DNA of 30,431 nucleotides from a virus. Position numbers and translations under genes: made by a program. Under the pieces are notes generated by a model. It saw only the letters and a program-made list of their open reading frames with translations, ran no database searches and had not been told where the DNA came from. The stretch spans positions 1 through 30,431 of IMG/VR virus record IMGVR_UViG_3300012005_000036. One strand, 5' to 3'. Shown in pieces: positions 27,778-30,431 of this stretch (its first letter is position 1; each line of letters starts with the position of its first letter).

Positions 27778-28112
27778 GCGAGGTGCCGGGCGCGCATCGT
27801 GGCCAGGCGTTCGGCCTGCATGGTGCGCAGGTCAGCGGCCCGCTTGATCAGGACCAGACCCAACGTGTCAGCGGCTTCGGCGTCCATCCACGTGGTGAAC
27901 TCCTCCTCGAGCGCGGCGGCTGCATCTTCGAGGGCGTTCTCCAGCGCGGTCAGGTCGGCGCCGGATCCTGCTCGGGGGGAGATGCGGTCGAGGTTGTTGG
28001 CGATCGCGGCGTCGGCGGTCTCCCACACGTGGAACGGGTCGACGAGCTCGGCGAGGTCGATGGTGTCCGGGACGAGGCCGATGCCGGCGTTGACGTCGAG
28101 TTTGACCTTCAT
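27774..28112 (-). CDS. hypothetical acidic helical protein, 112 aa
   Basis: Starts at an ATGA overlap with the upstream gene. The N-terminus (MKVKLDVNAG) is a short beta strand, then a long acidic helical region rich in Ala, Glu and Asp with heptad-like spacing (ALENALEDAAAALEEEF), consistent with a coiled coil. The C-terminus is basic (RAADLRTMQAERLATMRARHLA contains eight basic residues). No known family recognised. It is coupled to the tiny membrane-type ORF that follows. Confidence 0.7.
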   Translation of the reverse strand: MKVKLDVNAGIGLVPDTIDLAELVDPFHVWETADAAIANNLDRISPRAGSGADLTALENALEDAAAALEEEFTTWMDAEAADTLGLVLIKRAADLRTMQAERLATMRARHLA

Positions 28113-28303
28113 GCTGTCTCCGATGCGAGGGTGGTGCGGGGATTGCTGGGGTGTGCCGCCCGGGAGGCGTTGATGCGGGCGGCGGTGGCGCAGTTCAGGA
28201 GCTCGTTGCCGAGGTTCTGCGCCTGGTCTGCGTCGAGGATCACAGCTGCCCCGGGAGACAGGCTCAATGTGATGCCGTCGACGAAGACGGTCAGGTGGAT
28301 CAT
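28109..28303 (-). CDS. hypothetical protein, 64 aa
   Basis: The start is the ATG of an ATGA overlap with the upstream stop; a longer in-frame extension to 28384 lies inside the preceding gene and is rejected. The sequence starts with a beta-rich stretch (IHLTVFVDGITLSL), then a helical part (ADQAQNLGNELLNCATAARI). The short beta-plus-helix layout is common among small actinophage early proteins. Function unknown. Confidence 0.68.
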   Translation of the reverse strand: MIHLTVFVDGITLSLSPGAAVILDADQAQNLGNELLNCATAARINASRAAHPSNPRTTLASETA

Positions 28304-28674
28304 GCGGACGCGGCGAGTCGGTCGAGGGCCACGAGGCGCCACACACGCTGGGGCTTGCCGCCGTTCCCTGCCCAGGTCGTGCACTCGGTCCAGCCGGCGA
28401 CCTGCAGGGCACCCTTCACGGCCAGGGACCGGATGACCGCACCGATGACCACAGGCGTCACGGTCAACGCCCCGGTCTTCGGGTTGATCAGCCGGGCCCG
28501 CAGGCTGTTCGGGTTGACCCGGCCGCCACTGATGCGGGCTTCGGCGACGATCGCGGCCACGATGACCTCACGATCCCGGGCGTGGCATGGGTCGCCAGCG
28601 ATGAGGGCCAGCAGGTCCGCGGTCTCCGCATCCACAGCCGAGGCCGGGACTCCGGTCAGGACCCGGTCACTCAT
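28300..28674 (-). CDS. hypothetical protein, winged-helix-like
   Basis: 124 residues beginning at an ATGA overlap with the preceding gene. The N-terminal half is helical (DLLALIAGDPCHARDREVI), and the middle contains a segment with the alternating helix-turn-strand character of winged helices (VTPVVIGAVIRSLAVKGALQ), followed by a Trp-rich C-terminus (GWTECTTWAGN). A DNA-binding role fits the fold impression and the recombination/replication context, but this is inference; no family is firmly recognised. Confidence 0.72.
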   Translation of the reverse strand: MSDRVLTGVPASAVDAETADLLALIAGDPCHARDREVIVAAIVAEARISGGRVNPNSLRARLINPKTGALTVTPVVIGAVIRSLAVKGALQVAGWTECTTWAGNGGKPQRVWRLVALDRLAASA

Positions 28675-28844
28675 CCGTGCACCGACTGCGGCGGCTTTGG
28701 CCGTGGCAGCATGTCGAGCTGGTCGCCGATCTCACGGAGCGCAACGACCAGCGCGAGGGTGGTATGGACCTGAGCGGCCCGCTGATCGAAAGGGTCTCCG
28801 CTCAGCAGCTGTTCGGCCCTGAGGTAGTGCGCGGAGCCGTTCAC
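28671..28844 (-). CDS. small conserved-looking protein, 57 aa
   Basis: The start is set at the GTG that forms a GTGA overlap with the RecT stop rather than at an upstream in-frame codon at 28862. The protein has a helical segment with AQVHTTLALVVALREIGDQL, a pattern I associate with small actinophage proteins of unknown function. It ends in a Pro-rich tail. No catalytic motif is visible. It is translationally coupled to recT and to the next gene, so it probably belongs to the recombination operon, but its role is unknown. Confidence 0.7.
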   Translation of the reverse strand: MNGSAHYLRAEQLLSGDPFDQRAAQVHTTLALVVALREIGDQLDMLPRPKPPQSVHG

Positions 28845-29746
28845 GACTGCCCTGCGACCCACGCGTCGTCAGCCTCGGACGGCATGTAGGACTCTTCGCC
28901 GCCGACGACCTCGCCAGTGGTCATGTTCACCGTCTCCGAGACGATCTCACCGACGATGTCGTGGCTGGACACGTGCGAGATGTCCGCGGTCGGCGTGATG
29001 TCCAGACGGACCGTGTTGTCAGCGTCGATTGCCTGCGCCAGCTCGGTGCTCTTCGGCATCCACTTCGACAGCTGACGCACGCACGTCTTGTGGGCCATGC
29101 CCTCGAAGTGGTCCTTCCACGGCCCGAACACCACACCCGCCCTGGTCTTCGCGGTGGCGTGCAGGTTGGAGTAGGTGAGCATCTCGTCGTGGGTCATGTA
29201 GATGAACGCGTGCCCACCGGTGGTGAACTTCGCGATCGCGTAGTACCCGATCGGGTCGCCACGCTCACCGGTCATCGCAGGCCGGTGGACCAGGGAGTCC
29301 GCCAGGCCGTAGTCGATGTCGATGTGGTCGTTGGCGTACACGGTCCGGGCGATCAGGGACTTGATCTGTCCAGAGCGGTGCGCGAGCTCAACGAGGCCCT
29401 GGTAGCCGATGACCAGCTGCGCCTGGAACCCGCCACGGCCGTCGTTGGCTTTGGACGACCAGAACGGCAACAGCCACGCGTGACCCAGAACGCCGGGACG
29501 CAAACCCAGCTGTGCGCAGGTCATCAACGACCCGAGGACACTGGACCGGTCGCACTCGGCGAGCTTCGGGGTCATCCGCAACGCGGTGATCGCGTCCCGG
29601 ACCAGCTGGACGGCCTCGGCGCCCTTGGGCATGGCCATCTCGAACTGGGCTTGCATCGTGCTGATGTCCTGCTCGAGGGTGGTGCCCCCGGGCTGGCGTT
29701 GGGCGACGGCGTTCTTGGCGACGCGTTCGGTCAGATTGGTTCCCAT
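28841..29746 (-). CDS. recT: RecT-family single-strand annealing protein
   Basis: 301 residues, normal for RecT. Residues around 60-120 contain the family pattern (ALRMTPKLAEC, SLMTCAQLGLRPG, GYQGLVELAHRSGQI), and the centre has GYYAIAKF and a conserved Trp-Lys block (GPWKDHF). The C-terminus is acidic and less conserved, as in other RecTs. The protein should coat resected ssDNA and promote annealing or strand invasion together with the YqaJ nuclease encoded just upstream (1-nt gap). The ATG at 29746 is taken because it sits directly after the upstream stop. It may act in phage recombination and concatemer formation. Confidence 0.92.
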   Translation of the reverse strand: MGTNLTERVAKNAVAQRQPGGTTLEQDISTMQAQFEMAMPKGAEAVQLVRDAITALRMTPKLAECDRSSVLGSLMTCAQLGLRPGVLGHAWLLPFWSSKANDGRGGFQAQLVIGYQGLVELAHRSGQIKSLIARTVYANDHIDIDYGLADSLVHRPAMTGERGDPIGYYAIAKFTTGGHAFIYMTHDEMLTYSNLHATAKTRAGVVFGPWKDHFEGMAHKTCVRQLSKWMPKSTELAQAIDADNTVRLDITPTADISHVSSHDIVGEIVSETVNMTTGEVVGGEESYMPSEADDAWVAGQS

Positions 29747-29747
29747 G

Positions 29748-30431
29748 TCAGATTTCCTTCGGTGTGGCTGAGATGCGCAGTACGCGGGCGCGGTACTGCG
29801 TGTAGAGCTCCGGGTACTCGGTCTTGACCCGGTCGAGGTCGAACACCGGTTTGGTCGACAGTGCGTCGGCCAGGTCGGGGTGGTCGGAGGCGAAGCGCTT
29901 GAGCGCGAACGTGCCGTTCGCCTTGGCGGTCATGTAGAGGAGGCCTCCAGCGACCAAGGCCTCTCCGGATCCGAGAAGTTCGCGCAGCTGGGCCTCGAGG
30001 AAGTCCTCGACTTCTTGGGCTTCCTTGGTGGTGGCCTTCGCGGCTTTGATCGCGGCATACAGGGGTGCGATCACTTCGGGGTCGGCGATGGTGAGGTCGG
30101 TGTCGACGGTCAGCCAGTGGGCTTTGATCGCGGGCAGTGCTGCGGCGTCGACCGGGGGAGCGGTGTTGCCCAGGACGTACTTGTCCCAGAACTCCTGCTC
30201 CATCTCGATCAGGAGGGCGATGAACTTCTCGTCGCGTTCGACCCGGCGGATCTGGAAGTCGTTGCCGTCGATCAGGGCGACGACGTGGGCGTGGCTGCGG
30301 CCGGTCACGGCGAGGCCGTGCTGGACCTGGACTTCGGCGTGGTCGGCGATCTGCTCGTTGTCCCAGTCGTCAGCCATCCGCCAGTTGGTGCACTTGGACT
30401 CGAAGATCCCGCCGTCGCCGACGTTGCCGTC
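29748..30431 (-). CDS. YqaJ-type viral exonuclease, 5' end cut by window
   Basis: The frame stays open to the right edge, so the start lies outside and 227 residues are visible. An internal ATG at 30377 is not the start: the 18 codons upstream of it carry an ESK motif (visible residues 11-13), the ExK half of the catalytic core of lambda-exonuclease/YqaJ enzymes. It is followed by a VQVQHGLAVTG-like stretch, the helix typical of YqaJ proteins. Known role of the family: 5'-3' resection of dsDNA to give 3' tails for an annealing protein. The next gene, one base downstream, encodes RecT, which supports a two-component phage recombination module. Confidence 0.85.
   Translation of the reverse strand, partial: DGNVGDGGIFESKCTNWRMADDWDNEQIADHAEVQVQHGLAVTGRSHAHVVALIDGNDFQIRRVERDEKFIALLIEMEQEFWDKYVLGNTAPPVDAAALPAIKAHWLTVDTDLTIADPEVIAPLYAAIKAAKATTKEAQEVEDFLEAQLRELLGSGEALVAGGLLYMTAKANGTFALKRFASDHPDLADALSTKPVFDLDRVKTEYPELYTQYRARVLRISATPKEI

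Noticed and set aside
1-30431. tRNA genes, integrase or att site
   Set aside because: No cloverleaf-like pattern with a conserved T-arm was noticed and no recombinase gene is present; absence outside the window cannot be judged.

Overview
The window is a piece of a high-GC siphovirus-type phage genome or prophage whose host is almost certainly an actinobacterium. The evidence is two WhiB-family proteins, an Lsr2-like domain, strong G/C bias at third codon positions and typical actinophage small zinc proteins. No host gene, integrase or tRNA is visible, so phage and prophage cannot be told apart. Every supported gene lies on the minus strand, so the biological order runs from high to low coordinates. 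Both window edges cut a gene: a YqaJ-type exonuclease on the right and a probable tail tube protein on the left.

Right part (30.4-19.8 kb) is the early/replication block: YqaJ exonuclease and RecT annealing protein, a run of tiny coupled genes, a ParB-like protein, a cytosine-C5 methyltransferase, WhiB, an Lsr2-like coiled-coil protein, a multi-HTH protein, a second WhiB, and a replication-initiator-like protein whose gene carries two short-repeat arrays that look like an origin. ASCH, DUF4326 and VRR-NUC proteins follow. Nearly every junction is a 4-nt (ATGA/GTGA) or 1-nt (TGATG/TAATG) stop-start overlap, which exposes several genes under 60 codons.

Middle part (19.7-12.4 kb) begins at a 44-bp promoter-like element. 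It holds small, often Cys-rich accessory proteins, a metallophosphoesterase, a dNMP kinase-like protein, a probable small terminase and an amino-methyltransferase.

Left part (12.3-0 kb) is the morphogenesis block: large terminase, an A/T-richer inserted DNA-binding gene with a second copy of the 44-bp element, portal, scaffold-like protein, lambda gpD-like decoration protein, lambda gpE-like major capsid protein, connector proteins, a MuF-like minor capsid protein, an HExxH metallopeptidase, gp10-like and tail-terminator-like proteins, and the start of the tail tube gene.

The most notable non-genic signals are: (1) a family of six dyad-symmetric elements, each 2-16 nt after a stop codon in an intercistronic gap; (2) the duplicated 44-bp promoter-like element; (3) the iteron-like arrays inside the replication gene; (4) a pair of 15-17 bp perfect dyads in the next-but-one gene. 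Three apparent coding lesions (an amber codon in a 53-codon gene, a probable 1-nt loss at the start of the large terminase, and a frame problem near 19.0 kb) suggest either decay or sequence errors. All family names come from motif recognition by eye; no search was run.
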